A stretch of 64,000 bases of DNA from assembly GCA_022819745.1 (NCBI GenBank), contig JAJEGS010000055.1:62001-126000 (forward strand), written 5' to 3'. Both the position numbers and the translations under genes were made by a program. Of the stretch, positions 13,941 through 22,599 are shown in pieces. The DNA is from Candidatus Latescibacterota bacterium (GTDB lineage Bacteria; Latescibacterota; UBA2968; UBA8231). Each line of letters starts with the position of its first letter. The first letter of the stretch is position 1. The notes beneath the pieces were generated by a model that saw nothing but the letters and a program-made list of their open reading frames with translations, was not told the origin of the DNA and searched no databases.

Positions 13941-16118
13941 ATGACCATTCACGCGGAAACTTTTCGCACGGCTGGCGGCGTCGAAGTCAAGCGTCAGACC
14001 GAGGAATTGCCCATAGCAAGGCCGCTAGAGACACTGCTCGAACGGCTCAATACCCACCGAGGTGCTGTCTTTGCCAGCGGCTACGAGTATCCAGGGCGGT
14101 ATAGTCGCTGGGATATTGGCTTCGTCGATCCGCCGCTGGAGCTGGTGGCGCGTCAGCGCGCCTTTGCCTTCCGGGCGCTCAACGGGCGCGGCGAGATGTT
14201 GCTGGAGACCTTTCGCGGCAGCCTCGCCGAGCACGAGCATGTGACGGAGTTGGAGCTAACCGATGGACAGCTCAAAGGCGCGGTGGCTCCCATGCCCGAG
14301 TACTTCCCCGAGGAGGAGCGCTCCAAACAGCCGACGATCTTCAGCGTCCTGCGCGCACTGGTGGCGCAGATGCGAGCCGAAGGCGAAAATCATTTGGGGT
14401 TTTACGGGGCGCTGGGCTACGACTTGGTACTCCAGTTTGAGCCGCTCCAACTGCGCCACCCGCGCCGCGAAGACCGGCCCGATCTGCATCTTTTTTTGCC
14501 AGACGAACTGATCGTAGTAGATCACCGCAAGGAGCAGGCGCGGCGTTATTGCTATGAGTTTGCCGCCGATGGGTTATCAACCGAGGGCATGGAGCGAGGC
14601 ACGGACGCCGTGCCCTATGTGCGCGGCGCAGCATCCGAGATTACGTGTGACCACGCTCCCGGGGAATACGCCGACAAGGTGCGCGAAGTCATCGCCGGGA
14701 CCGAGCGTGGCGACTTCTTTGAGGTGACGCCGAGCCAAGTGCTCAGCGCTGGCTATGCGGGCAGTCCGAACGCCCTCTTTGAGAATATCCGCCGCACGAG
14801 CCCCAGCCCCTACGAGTTCTTCATCAACTTAGGCGACGAGTATTTGATTGGCGCTTCGCCCGAGATGTTCGTGCGGGTCAATGGGGCATTGGTCGAGACT
14901 TGTCCGATTGCCGGGACCATTGGCCGCGGCAAAACTGTGATGGAAGACGCTGAACAGATCCGCGACTTGCTCAACTCAAAAAAGGACGAGGCCGAACTGA
15001 ACATGTGTACGGATGTCGATCGCAACGACAAGGCGCGGATTTGCAAGGAAGGCTCGGTGCGGGTAGTGGGGCGGCGGATGATTGAAAGGTACTCGAAGGT
15101 TTTTCACACCGTGGACCAAGTAGTAGGCGAATTGAAGGACGACTGCGACGGGTTCGACGCCCTGCTGTCGCATATGTGGGCGGTGACGCTTACTGGTGCG
15201 CCCAAGCCAGCGGCCATGCAGAAGATCGAGGAACTGGAAAACTCGGCGCGGCGCTGGTACGGCGGCTGCGTTGGGATGCTGCTCTTTAGCGGCGAGATCA
15301 ACACTGGGATCACCATCCGCACTGTACACTTGGAGGACGGCATCGCCAAAGTACGGGCCGGGGCGACGCTACTGTGCGACTCGGACCCCGACGCTGAGGA
15401 GCGCGAGACGCGGGCCAAGGCCGAGACCTTTATCAACGCGGTGATCGGTGCGGACGATGCTAAGGATAAGGTCACTCAAATTGCGACTTCGGGGCAGGGC
15501 AAACGGGTGCTCTTCGTCGATAACCGCGACTCTTTCGTGCATACGCTCGGCGATTACGTGCGGCAGACGGGAGCGGAGGTGGTGACGGTGCGCGCTGCGA
15601 GGTCGCGCGACGGCAGCGGCGCGCGGGGGCTGCGCGACCCCCAGCGCGTCTTCGCCGAGTTTGATCCTGATTTGGTCTTTATCTCGCCGGGGCCAGGTAC
15701 GCCCGAGGAATTCGGGGTGCCGGAACTGGTCAACGAGTGCGTGCGGCGCGCGCTGCCGGTTTTTGGCGTGTGTCTCGGATTGCAGGGCATTGTCGAGGGC
15801 CTTGGTGGCGAGCTAGGGGTGCTTTCCTACCCGATGCACGGCAAGGAATCGACGATTCGCTGTACGTCCGAAGGGATTTTCGACGGATTCCCCACGGAAT
15901 TTGTCGCCGGACGCTATCACTCGCTTTACGCCGTGCCGGAGAAGCTGCCCGAGTGCTTGCGGGTGTTAGCGCAGACCGACGATGGGGTCATCATGGCCGT
16001 AGAGCATCGCGAGTTGCCGGTGGCGGCCGTGCAGTTTCACCCGGAGTCGATCTTGACGCTCAAGGACGATTTGGGCTTGCGGCTGATCGCCCAAGTAATA
16101 GGGAAGTTGGCGCGGTGA
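13941..16118 (+). CDS. trpE(G): Anthranilate synthase, fused TrpE-TrpG
   Basis: 725 aa from ATG 13941 (GGAG 5 nt upstream); a TTG at 13923 would fall in the terminator U-tract and is rejected. Residues about 1-500 are the chorismate-binding TrpE part (PSPYEFFINLGDEYLIGASPEMF, PIAGTIGRG, DRNDKARIC, TLTGAPKPAAM). Residues about 515-725 are a class I glutamine amidotransferase with nucleophile Cys in FGVCLGLQGI and the His-Glu of VQFHPES. It makes anthranilate from chorismate and glutamine, the first committed step to tryptophan. The fusion resembles those of alphaproteobacteria. Controlled by the attenuator directly upstream. Confidence 0.95.
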   Translation: MTIHAETFRTAGGVEVKRQTEELPIARPLETLLERLNTHRGAVFASGYEYPGRYSRWDIGFVDPPLELVARQRAFAFRALNGRGEMLLETFRGSLAEHEHVTELELTDGQLKGAVAPMPEYFPEEERSKQPTIFSVLRALVAQMRAEGENHLGFYGALGYDLVLQFEPLQLRHPRREDRPDLHLFLPDELIVVDHRKEQARRYCYEFAADGLSTEGMERGTDAVPYVRGAASEITCDHAPGEYADKVREVIAGTERGDFFEVTPSQVLSAGYAGSPNALFENIRRTSPSPYEFFINLGDEYLIGASPEMFVRVNGALVETCPIAGTIGRGKTVMEDAEQIRDLLNSKKDEAELNMCTDVDRNDKARICKEGSVRVVGRRMIERYSKVFHTVDQVVGELKDDCDGFDALLSHMWAVTLTGAPKPAAMQKIEELENSARRWYGGCVGMLLFSGEINTGITIRTVHLEDGIAKVRAGATLLCDSDPDAEERETRAKAETFINAVIGADDAKDKVTQIATSGQGKRVLFVDNRDSFVHTLGDYVRQTGAEVVTVRAARSRDGSGARGLRDPQRVFAEFDPDLVFISPGPGTPEEFGVPELVNECVRRALPVFGVCLGLQGIVEGLGGELGVLSYPMHGKESTIRCTSEGIFDGFPTEFVAGRYHSLYAVPEKLPECLRVLAQTDDGVIMAVEHRELPVAAVQFHPESILTLKDDLGLRLIAQVIGKLAR

Positions 16119-16123
16119 TGTTG

Positions 16124-16149
16124 TAGGGGCGGTTCGCGAATCGCCCCTA
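16124..16149. repeat. REP-like palindrome
   Basis: TAGGGGCGGTT and AATCGCCCCTA form an 11-bp stem (one G-T pair) around a CGCG loop, in the gap between trpE(G) and trpG. There is no T-run on either side, so it is not an obvious intrinsic terminator. The sequence looks like a dispersed palindromic repeat; only one copy was noticed in this window. Confidence 0.5.
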
Positions 16150-16202
16150 TTGAATCGTCTCTACCAAACCATCTCTACGGCCTTTTCCGCCAACGCATAA
16201 CC

Positions 16203-16766
16203 ATGCTGCTGATACTTGATAACTACGACTCCTTTACCTACAATTTGGTGCATTATTTAGAGGAATTAGGGGCGGCAACCAAGGTCTTGCGCAACGACGA
16301 ATTGACGGTCAATGAGGCGATTGCGCTCGCACCTGAGCGCGTCGTTATTTCGCCTGGTCCCGGCGGCCCAGATCAAGCTGGAATTTCGTGCGCACTCGTC
16401 GAGCGGTTGACTGGTGTGATCCCCATTTTGGGCGTGTGCTTGGGCCATCAAGTCATCGCCCAAGTTTGTGGCGGACGCGTGGTGCGGGCCGACGAGATCG
16501 TCCACGGTCGCGCGACGCCGGTGCAGCACGATGGCCGCACGCTGTTCGCCGGCCTGCAAAACCCCTTCGTCGCTACTCGCTATCACTCGCTAACTGTCGA
16601 GCGGGAGAGTTTGCCCGAATGTTTGGAAGTATCGGCCGCGAATGAGAATGGGATGATTATGGGAATTCGGCACCGGCGATGGCCCCTCGAAGGGGTGCAG
16701 TTCCATCCTGAGTCGATTTTGACCATAGAAGGCAAACAACTACTGGATAATTTTCTTCGCTTATGA
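16203..16766 (+). CDS. trpG: Anthranilate/aminodeoxychorismate synthase glutamine amidotransferase
   Basis: 187 aa stand-alone class I amidotransferase: DNYDSFTYNLVHYLEELG start, ISPGPGGP, nucleophile Cys in LGVCLGHQVIAQ, HGRATP, and VQFHPESILT with catalytic His/Glu. It releases ammonia from glutamine for a chorismate-using partner. Since trpE(G) already has its own amidotransferase domain, this copy may serve p-aminobenzoate synthesis (PabA role) or be redundant. It is followed by trpD after 10 bp. Confidence 0.88.
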   Translation: MLLILDNYDSFTYNLVHYLEELGAATKVLRNDELTVNEAIALAPERVVISPGPGGPDQAGISCALVERLTGVIPILGVCLGHQVIAQVCGGRVVRADEIVHGRATPVQHDGRTLFAGLQNPFVATRYHSLTVERESLPECLEVSAANENGMIMGIRHRRWPLEGVQFHPESILTIEGKQLLDNFLRL

Positions 16767-16776
16767 GGAGCGCAAC

Positions 16777-17787
16777 ATGATACAAGAAGCTATAAGAGAC
16801 CTGATCGCCGGGGCAGACCTAGGCCGCGCTAAGATGCGGGCGGTAATGGAGCAGATTATGAGTGGCCAAGCTACGGACGCTCAGATCGGCGCGTTTCTCG
16901 TCGCTCTGCGGATCAAAGGAGAGACTATCGACGAGATCGCCGGCGGTGCCGAAGTCATGCGCGAGAAAGCTACGCCGATAGTAACGGTGCGCCCCGATCT
17001 CATCGACACCTGCGGCACGGGTGGCGATGATTCGGGGACCTTCAATATCTCTACGACGGTGGCTTTTGTCGCTTGCGGTGCCGGTTTAGCCGTGGCCAAG
17101 CACGGGACTCGCTCAATATCGAGCCTGTGCGGCTCGTCGGACGTGCTGACCGCGTTAGGGGTCAACGTCGAAGCCTCGCCGGAAAAGGTCGGCGAGTGCA
17201 TCGACGAAGTCGGCATTGGCTTTCTCTTTGCGATAGCCTTGCACGGGGCGATGAAACACGCCGTCGGCCCGCGCAGGGAATTAGCGACCCGCACGGTTTT
17301 TAACATTTTGGGGCCGCTGACCAATCCGGCTGGGGCCAAGAGGCAATTGCTCGGCGTGTTCGACGGCGCGTTGACCGAGGCGCTCGCCGGGGTGCTGCGC
17401 GAGTTGGGATCGGAGCGGGCCCTAGTGGTCCACGGCTCGGACGGACTGGACGAAATTACGCTGACGGGGCCGACGCAGGTCAGCGAGCTTAGAGACGGGC
17501 AGGTCAGTACGCGTCAGATTCATCCGGGGGATTTTGGCTTGCAGACAGTCCCAGCCGAGGCGCTCAAAGGCGGCGACGCGGACCAAAATGCGCGCATCCT
17601 ACGCGGGGTACTCGATGGCGAGGAAGGGCCGCAGCGCGACGTGGTGCTGCTCAACGCGGCGGCGGCGATGGTCGTTGGCGGGCTGGCTGAGGATATAACC
17701 GCTGGCCTCGAAGTGGCCCGGGAGTCCATTGACTCGGGCAAGGCGCGCCAAGCTCTGGACCGGCTGGTTGAGGTAAGCAACTCCTAG
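16777..17787 (+). CDS. trpD: Anthranilate phosphoribosyltransferase
   Basis: 336 aa, ATG after GAGGAGC. PRPP and anthranilate binding motifs are clear: DTCGTGGDDSGTFNIST, KHGTRSISSLCGSSDVLTALG, FLFAIALHGAMKHAVGPRRELATRTVFNILGPLTNPA. Converts anthranilate and PRPP to phosphoribosylanthranilate in the cytoplasm. In many homologues the KHG motif continues KHGNR; here Asn is Thr, a mild change. Part of the trp block. Confidence 0.95.
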   Translation: MIQEAIRDLIAGADLGRAKMRAVMEQIMSGQATDAQIGAFLVALRIKGETIDEIAGGAEVMREKATPIVTVRPDLIDTCGTGGDDSGTFNISTTVAFVACGAGLAVAKHGTRSISSLCGSSDVLTALGVNVEASPEKVGECIDEVGIGFLFAIALHGAMKHAVGPRRELATRTVFNILGPLTNPAGAKRQLLGVFDGALTEALAGVLRELGSERALVVHGSDGLDEITLTGPTQVSELRDGQVSTRQIHPGDFGLQTVPAEALKGGDADQNARILRGVLDGEEGPQRDVVLLNAAAAMVVGGLAEDITAGLEVARESIDSGKARQALDRLVEVSNS

Positions 17788-17850
17788 GTACATCATCGCT
17801 CACAATCAGCCGGTGCGAAAGTGCCCGGCCCAGTTAAAGGAGAAGTGATT

Positions 17851-18078
17851 ATGACCGAGTTAAGTCCCGACGCGCTGACCGGAACCGTGCAGCAGATGGA
17901 CAAGCGGCTCGACAGCATCGAGAGACGCCTTGACGGTATCGAGACCCGACAGCGCGAGGACACCAACGCCGTCAACCAGCGCATCGATACGTTGACGCGC
18001 TGGGTTGTCGGCATCCAGCTAAGCACCTTTATCGCGCTGGTAGGCTTGCTGGTAACGATCCTGTTGAAGCTGCCCTAG
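17851..18078 (+). CDS. Small coiled-coil membrane protein (75 aa)
   Basis: ATG 17851 preceded by AAAGGAGAA; the GTG 30 bp upstream in frame has no ribosome site. Residues 10-50 form an amphipathic coiled coil (heptad-like QQMDKRLDSIERRLDGIETR), followed by one C-terminal membrane helix (about 53-73). The topology is that of a tail-anchored protein with a cytoplasmic coiled coil. It lies between trpD and trpC without being a known pathway enzyme. Function unknown. Confidence 0.7.
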   Translation: MTELSPDALTGTVQQMDKRLDSIERRLDGIETRQREDTNAVNQRIDTLTRWVVGIQLSTFIALVGLLVTILLKLP

Positions 18079-18089
18079 CCACGAACCAA

Positions 18090-18869
18090 ATGGCAGATAT
18101 CCTAAGCGAAATAGCCGCGTACAAGCGCGAGTTTGTCGCCGATCGCAAGCGCCAGCGCAGTTTGGCCGATGTGCGGTCGCAGGCTCGCGACACATCCACG
18201 CCGGACGATTTCCAAGGTGCGCTAGCTGCGGACGGGATTGCGCTGATCGCCGAGGTAAAAAAAGCCTCGCCGTCCAAGGGCGTCATCCGCGCTGACTTCG
18301 ACCCGGAGTGGATCGCCGATGCGTATGCCGCTCATGGTGCGCGCTGTCTTTCGGTATTGACGGACGAGGCGTATTTTCAAGGGTGCGATGCTTATGTGCA
18401 GATGGCTAAGGCGGTCGCGGGCTTGCCGGTGTTGCGCAAGGATTTTACCATCGACGAATACCAGCTCTACGAAGCCCGCGTCATCGGTGCCGACGCCATT
18501 TTGCTGATCGTGGCGCTGATGGACTCCAGCCAGCTCGACGACTACCTCGGCTTAGCTACCGAGTTGGAATTAGACGCGCTAGTCGAAATCCACGATGGAG
18601 CGGAACTGGCGCGGGCCAAAGCGGCCGGTGCCCGGCTCATCGGCGTCAACAACCGCGATCTGCGGACCTTTGAGACCACCTTGGATACTACCTTCGCGCT
18701 TGTGGATCAGATGCCGGAGGGAGCTGTCGTCGTCAGCGAGAGCGGCATTGAGGACCGCGGCGATGTCGAGCGGCTCGCCGATGCCGGTGTCGATGCGATC
18801 TTGGTCGGCGAATCCCTGATGCGCGAAGACGATATCGGGGCTAAAGTGAGGGAGCTGTTAGGCGAGTGA
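18090..18869 (+). CDS. trpC: Indole-3-glycerol phosphate synthase
   Basis: 259 aa TIM barrel: IAEVKKASPSKGVIRADFDP with catalytic Lys, CLSVLTDEAYFQG, LRKDFTIDEYQLYEAR, ALMDSSQLDDYL, GVNNRDLRTFETTL, SESGIEDRGDVERL. Closes the ring of CdRP to indole-3-glycerol phosphate. No trpF is fused or adjacent, so the preceding isomerisation must be encoded elsewhere. Its stop overlaps the trpS start by GTGA. Confidence 0.95.
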   Translation: MADILSEIAAYKREFVADRKRQRSLADVRSQARDTSTPDDFQGALAADGIALIAEVKKASPSKGVIRADFDPEWIADAYAAHGARCLSVLTDEAYFQGCDAYVQMAKAVAGLPVLRKDFTIDEYQLYEARVIGADAILLIVALMDSSQLDDYLGLATELELDALVEIHDGAELARAKAAGARLIGVNNRDLRTFETTLDTTFALVDQMPEGAVVVSESGIEDRGDVERLADAGVDAILVGESLMREDDIGAKVRELLGE

Positions 18870-19849
18870 AAAAGCGAGTATTTTCGGGCATTCAGCCTTC
18901 GGGCCACATCCACATCGGCAACTATATCGGGGCCGTCCGCAATTGGCTGGTCAACCTAGAGGAGCGCGACAACATCTTTTGCGTGGTCGATCAGCACGCG
19001 ATCACCGTGCCGTACGACCCGGAGGCTTTGCATAGCGGTACGCGCGAGGCTGTGGCTTTGTACATTGCCTGCGGCCTCGATCCGCAAAAGTGCCGTCTCT
19101 TCGTGCAGTCGCACATTCCCGAACACACTGAGTTAGCTTGGCTTTTTACTTGTATCACGCCGATGGGTTGGCTGGAGCGGATGACCCAGTTTAAGGATCG
19201 GGTGGGTGCGCGGCGCGAGCGCGTTGGCACGGGGCTGTTCGTCTATCCGACGTTGATGGCCGCCGATATCCTGCTCTATCAGGCACACGAGGTGCCCGTC
19301 GGCGACGACCAGAAACAGCACGTGGAACTGACGCGCGACATTGCCGAGCGCTTCAATCGCCAATTTGGCGAAGTGTTCACCGTGCCCGAGCCGGTTATTC
19401 CCACGGTCGGTGCGCGGATTATGGGGCTGGACGATCCGACCGCGAAAATGTCCAAGTCGGCCGAGGGTCAGTACCACAGCGTCGGTCTGCTCGATGACCC
19501 GGATAAGGTGCGCAAGACGATTATGCGGGCGGTGACCGATTCGCAGCAGGGGATTGTTTTCGATCCGAGCCGTCCTGGACTGTTCAATCTGCTGACGATC
19601 TACCAGGCGTTGACTGGTCAGGGGAACGACGAGATTGAGACGCATTTTGCTGGCAAGGGGTACGGCGACTTGAAAAAGGAATTGGTCGAAGTGGTCATCG
19701 CCGAGATCGAGCCGATTCAGGCCCGCTATCGGGAGTTGACGGAGGATCCTGCATACATTGACGAGGTGCTCAGGAATGGCGTGGAGCAGTTGCGTCCAAT
19801 CGTTGACGCAACCATGGACGCGGTCCGCCGGGCTATGGGGCATCGGTAA
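18866..19849 (+). CDS. trpS: Tryptophanyl-tRNA synthetase
   Basis: 327 aa from GTG 18866 overlapping trpC. Class I motifs: SGHIHIGNYIGAVRNW (HIGH-like) near residue 11 and AKMSKSAEGQ (KMSKS) near 193; LMAADILLYQAHEVPVGDDQKQH is the Trp-pocket segment. Charges tRNA-Trp. Cotranscription with trpE-C would tie synthetase level to the same attenuation control, since uncharged tRNA-Trp would release the attenuator. Confidence 0.95.
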   Translation: MKKRVFSGIQPSGHIHIGNYIGAVRNWLVNLEERDNIFCVVDQHAITVPYDPEALHSGTREAVALYIACGLDPQKCRLFVQSHIPEHTELAWLFTCITPMGWLERMTQFKDRVGARRERVGTGLFVYPTLMAADILLYQAHEVPVGDDQKQHVELTRDIAERFNRQFGEVFTVPEPVIPTVGARIMGLDDPTAKMSKSAEGQYHSVGLLDDPDKVRKTIMRAVTDSQQGIVFDPSRPGLFNLLTIYQALTGQGNDEIETHFAGKGYGDLKKELVEVVIAEIEPIQARYRELTEDPAYIDEVLRNGVEQLRPIVDATMDAVRRAMGHR

Positions 19850-19859
19850 GGGAGTAACT

Positions 19860-20132
19860 ATGGAGCTAAGTGACTGGCGCGAACGCATTGATGGTATCGA
19901 CCGGCAACTGATTGATCTACTCAACGAGCGCATGCAGTGCGCACACGAGATCGGGCGGATTAAAAAGGCCGCGGGAAAACCAATACGCGATCCCGAGCGC
20001 GAGCGCGATGTGATCGCCAAGACCAAAGCCTACAATCAAGGACTTCAAGGGCCGATGAAGGACGAGGCCCTAGAAGACCTCTATCGGCTGCTCATCGAAC
20101 TAACCACCTACTTCGAATGCGAGGAGAGCTAG
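19860..20132 (+). CDS. Chorismate mutase, AroQ type
   Basis: 90 aa from ATG 19860 with GGGAG site. Single all-helical AroQ domain: WRERIDGIDRQLIDLLNERM, Arg-Lys pair in AHEIGRIKKAAG, IRDPERERDVI, and the final helix DLYRLLIELTTYFE. Converts chorismate to prephenate, feeding the tyrA gene that overlaps its end by 16 bp. Confidence 0.93.
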   Translation: MELSDWRERIDGIDRQLIDLLNERMQCAHEIGRIKKAAGKPIRDPERERDVIAKTKAYNQGLQGPMKDEALEDLYRLLIELTTYFECEES

Positions 20133-21229
20133 CCTTCTTCCGGCGGGCAGTCATCGTCGGCGTGGGCCTGATCGGCGGCTCCATAGGCTTGTCGCTCAAG
20201 CGCACTGGCTTTGGCGGGCAGCTTGTGGGCGTCAGCCGCCCTGCGACCATCGCCCGTGCGCTGGAGTTGGGCGTGATCGACGAGGGTTGGGGCTACGACG
20301 AGCTGGGGCAGGCGCTCAAAGGGGCCGACTTGGTCTTTATCTGCACGCCGATCAAGCGGATTCTGACGCTGATTGCGGAGGTAGGGCAGCTCGCCGAACC
20401 GGGGACACTCGTTACCGATGTGGGGAGCACCAAGCGGCGCATTGTCGCGGCGGCCCAGGACCATTTCAGCGACGAAGTGTACTTTGTCGGTGGCCATCCG
20501 ATGGCCGGGTCTGAAAAGGCGGGCGTGGCCGCGGCCGATCCGTTCCTCTTCCAGAATGCGATCTACATTTTGGTCCCCGACCAGAAGGTGCCGGCTGACC
20601 GCTACCAAGCATTGACTGCGCTCTTGCGGCAGGTCGGGGCGCGGGTGATGGAACTGGACGCTGATTCACACGACCGAGCGGTGGCCGCGATCAGCCACCT
20701 GCCGCAGATGATGGCTACCTCGCTGGTGAGTATGGTCGGGCGGCTGAATGCCGAGCGCGATCACTTTCTGCCGTTGGCGGCTGGCGGTTTCCGCGACTTG
20801 ACGCGGATTGCCTCTAGCCCGTTTGCGCCGGTGTGGGAGGATATCTGCGCGACCAATGCCGACGAGATCCGCGCGATGATCGATCGCTATATTGCCGCGC
20901 TCGCGGATGTGAGGGGGCGGCTAGAGGAAGAGGAGCTAAAGGCGGATTTCGATTTTGCCAACGAGATTCGGGGGTCCATTCCGAGGGATTCAAAGGGGTT
21001 TATTCACGTGCTACACGAGATCTTGGTGCTAGCCGAGGATCGGCCGGGTGTCATCGCCGAGATCGGGCAGGCACTGGGGGCGCAAGGGGTAAACATCAAC
21101 GATATTGAGGTGATGAAGGTGCGCGAGGGCGAGGGGGGGACGATACGGCTGGGATTTGACAGTGCGGAGAGCGCGGCGCGTGCGTTGGAAATTTTGGCTA
21201 GGCTCGGGTACGTGGCGCGGAGACCCTAG
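20117..21229 (+). CDS. tyrA: Prephenate dehydrogenase with ACT domain
   Basis: 370 aa. NAD-binding Rossmann fold at the N-terminus (VIVGVGLIGGSIGLSLKR), TDVGSTKRRIV, and the HPMAGSEKAGVAAADPFLF substrate loop; helical dimer domain to about 280. A C-terminal ACT domain (about 298-370, LAEDRPGVIAEIGQALGAQGVNINDIEV) probably gives feedback control by Tyr or Phe. Converts prephenate to 4-hydroxyphenylpyruvate. Overlaps the chorismate mutase gene and is followed by aroA after 3 bp. Confidence 0.94.
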   Translation: MRGELAFFRRAVIVGVGLIGGSIGLSLKRTGFGGQLVGVSRPATIARALELGVIDEGWGYDELGQALKGADLVFICTPIKRILTLIAEVGQLAEPGTLVTDVGSTKRRIVAAAQDHFSDEVYFVGGHPMAGSEKAGVAAADPFLFQNAIYILVPDQKVPADRYQALTALLRQVGARVMELDADSHDRAVAAISHLPQMMATSLVSMVGRLNAERDHFLPLAAGGFRDLTRIASSPFAPVWEDICATNADEIRAMIDRYIAALADVRGRLEEEELKADFDFANEIRGSIPRDSKGFIHVLHEILVLAEDRPGVIAEIGQALGAQGVNINDIEVMKVREGEGGTIRLGFDSAESAARALEILARLGYVARRP

Positions 21230-21232
21230 GCT

Positions 21233-22456
21233 ATGGCAGCAACTGTAACCCCAGTCAAGAAAATTGTGGGGCAGGTCTCGGTGCCCGGAGAGCGGGAGCC
21301 GGCCGAGCGCACGCTCGTGTTGGCCGCGCTGAGTGAGGGGAATAGTACCGTCCGCCACGTGCCCGTTGCCGCTGACCGGGTGGCCGCTCTGTTGCGCGAG
21401 TTAGGTGTTGACATTACCAAACGCGCAGGCGCTCGTGTAGTGCGCGGCGTTGGGCTGCGGGGGTTTCAGGAGGCAGCGGAACCGCTCGACTTAGAGGGGT
21501 TGGGGGATACTGCGCTGTTGTTGCTTCCCTTGCTCGCCGGGCAAACGTTTCGCTCGCAGGTGAAGTTGGGCGCGGAAGCGGAGCGGTGTCGGCCCTTGCT
21601 CAACCTGCTGGCCCAGCTTGGGTTTGCCGTCGAACAGGAGCGCGCGGACACTTTTGTAACTGGGGGGCAGCAGGCCAAAGGGTTCGTCCTCTCCGAGGCT
21701 CCGCCGACCGACGCCCTAGCGCTGGGCGCGATGGTGGCCGCACTCTTTGCCGAGGGGACGACCGCGCTGAAAGTCGGCAGCCGCGTGGAGCGCTTATTGC
21801 GCGAGCGCGGGGTCGCCGTCGAGCGGCGCAAACTGCTGTCGATAGAGGGTGGGCAGGCGCTACGGGGCGTTGACGTAGAGGTGCCTGGGCAGCTCGCGTT
21901 GGCGTATCCGCTCATGGGGGCTGCGCTGTGCCGCAAGGGGTCGGAGCTGACCATCAAGCGCGTGGTTATTCGTCCTGGGCAGCGGGCGTTTTTGGATTTG
22001 CTGCGGCAGATTGGGGCGGAGATTACTGCGGAAGACCTTGGGGAAAGCGAGTTCGATTTACATGTGAGCGCCAGCCAGTTGAAGGCTACGCGCGTGGCCG
22101 AGTCGCGGGCCGCTAAAGTCGCCGACCAGATCGCGTTGCTAGCAGTCTTGGCGACCCAGGTGACGGGGACGACGGTTATCCGCGACATCGAAGACATGCT
22201 GCATGTGGAGCATTTGTGCGCTGCGTTGCGCTCGCTCGATGCGCGGATTGGCCAGTTTCCCGAGGGGCTCGTCATCAAAGGCGGCTTCCTGCTCCAGGGC
22301 GGCCAGCTCGACAGTCAGGGCGATCCCGGTTTAACTATGGCTTTTGCCGTGGCCGGGCTGTTGGCCGAGGGGGAGTTGGCCATCCAAGGCAGCGATTGCT
22401 TGACGCCCATCTGGCCCGATTTTTTTAAGACCGTACAATCTATTGGAGGAGATTAA
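21233..22456 (+). CDS. aroA: EPSP synthase family protein, strongly divergent
   Basis: 407 aa, the normal AroA length and two-lobed repeat pattern, in the right operon place. Yet most active-site signatures are altered: GSKSxSxR is GEREPAER (Lys and Ser lost, Arg kept); LGNAGTAMRPL is LEGLGDTALLLLPL; the KETDR loop is VEHLC; the DHR motif near the C-terminus is DPG. The catalytic-type Asp (VADQIAL) is kept. So fold and ancestry are well supported, but normal PEP/shikimate-3-phosphate binding is doubtful. It may be a neofunctionalised or regulatory paralogue, or an unusually diverged true AroA. Confidence 0.75.
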   Translation: MAATVTPVKKIVGQVSVPGEREPAERTLVLAALSEGNSTVRHVPVAADRVAALLRELGVDITKRAGARVVRGVGLRGFQEAAEPLDLEGLGDTALLLLPLLAGQTFRSQVKLGAEAERCRPLLNLLAQLGFAVEQERADTFVTGGQQAKGFVLSEAPPTDALALGAMVAALFAEGTTALKVGSRVERLLRERGVAVERRKLLSIEGGQALRGVDVEVPGQLALAYPLMGAALCRKGSELTIKRVVIRPGQRAFLDLLRQIGAEITAEDLGESEFDLHVSASQLKATRVAESRAAKVADQIALLAVLATQVTGTTVIRDIEDMLHVEHLCAALRSLDARIGQFPEGLVIKGGFLLQGGQLDSQGDPGLTMAFAVAGLLAEGELAIQGSDCLTPIWPDFFKTVQSIGGD

Positions 22457-22458
22457 AT

Positions 22459-22599
22459 ATGAGAGGAATTTTTCGGCTTTTTGTGTGCTCGGCTGTGATG
22501 CTGTGTGGCGGCCTACTCGCCATCCGCTTGCTCTACAACGTATCGTGGCGCGAGTCCTTTGAGATTGCCAACTGCTTTATTGAGGATTTGTTGGGGTGA
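22459..22599 (+). CDS. 46-aa single-pass membrane peptide
   Basis: ATG two bases after the aroA stop with GGAGGAG upstream (inside the aroA end). The product starts MRGIFRLF, has a membrane helix (about 7-27) and a short acidic tail. The stop overlaps the aroE GTG by four bases. Both couplings argue that it is translated. Function unknown. Confidence 0.6.
   Translation: MRGIFRLFVCSAVMLCGGLLAIRLLYNVSWRESFEIANCFIEDLLG

Noticed and set aside
13877..14104. 75-aa plus-strand frame across the trp attenuator
   Set aside because: It runs through the terminator hairpin and the start of trpE(G) in another frame and shows no Trp codons or family features; the leader at 13785 explains the region better.
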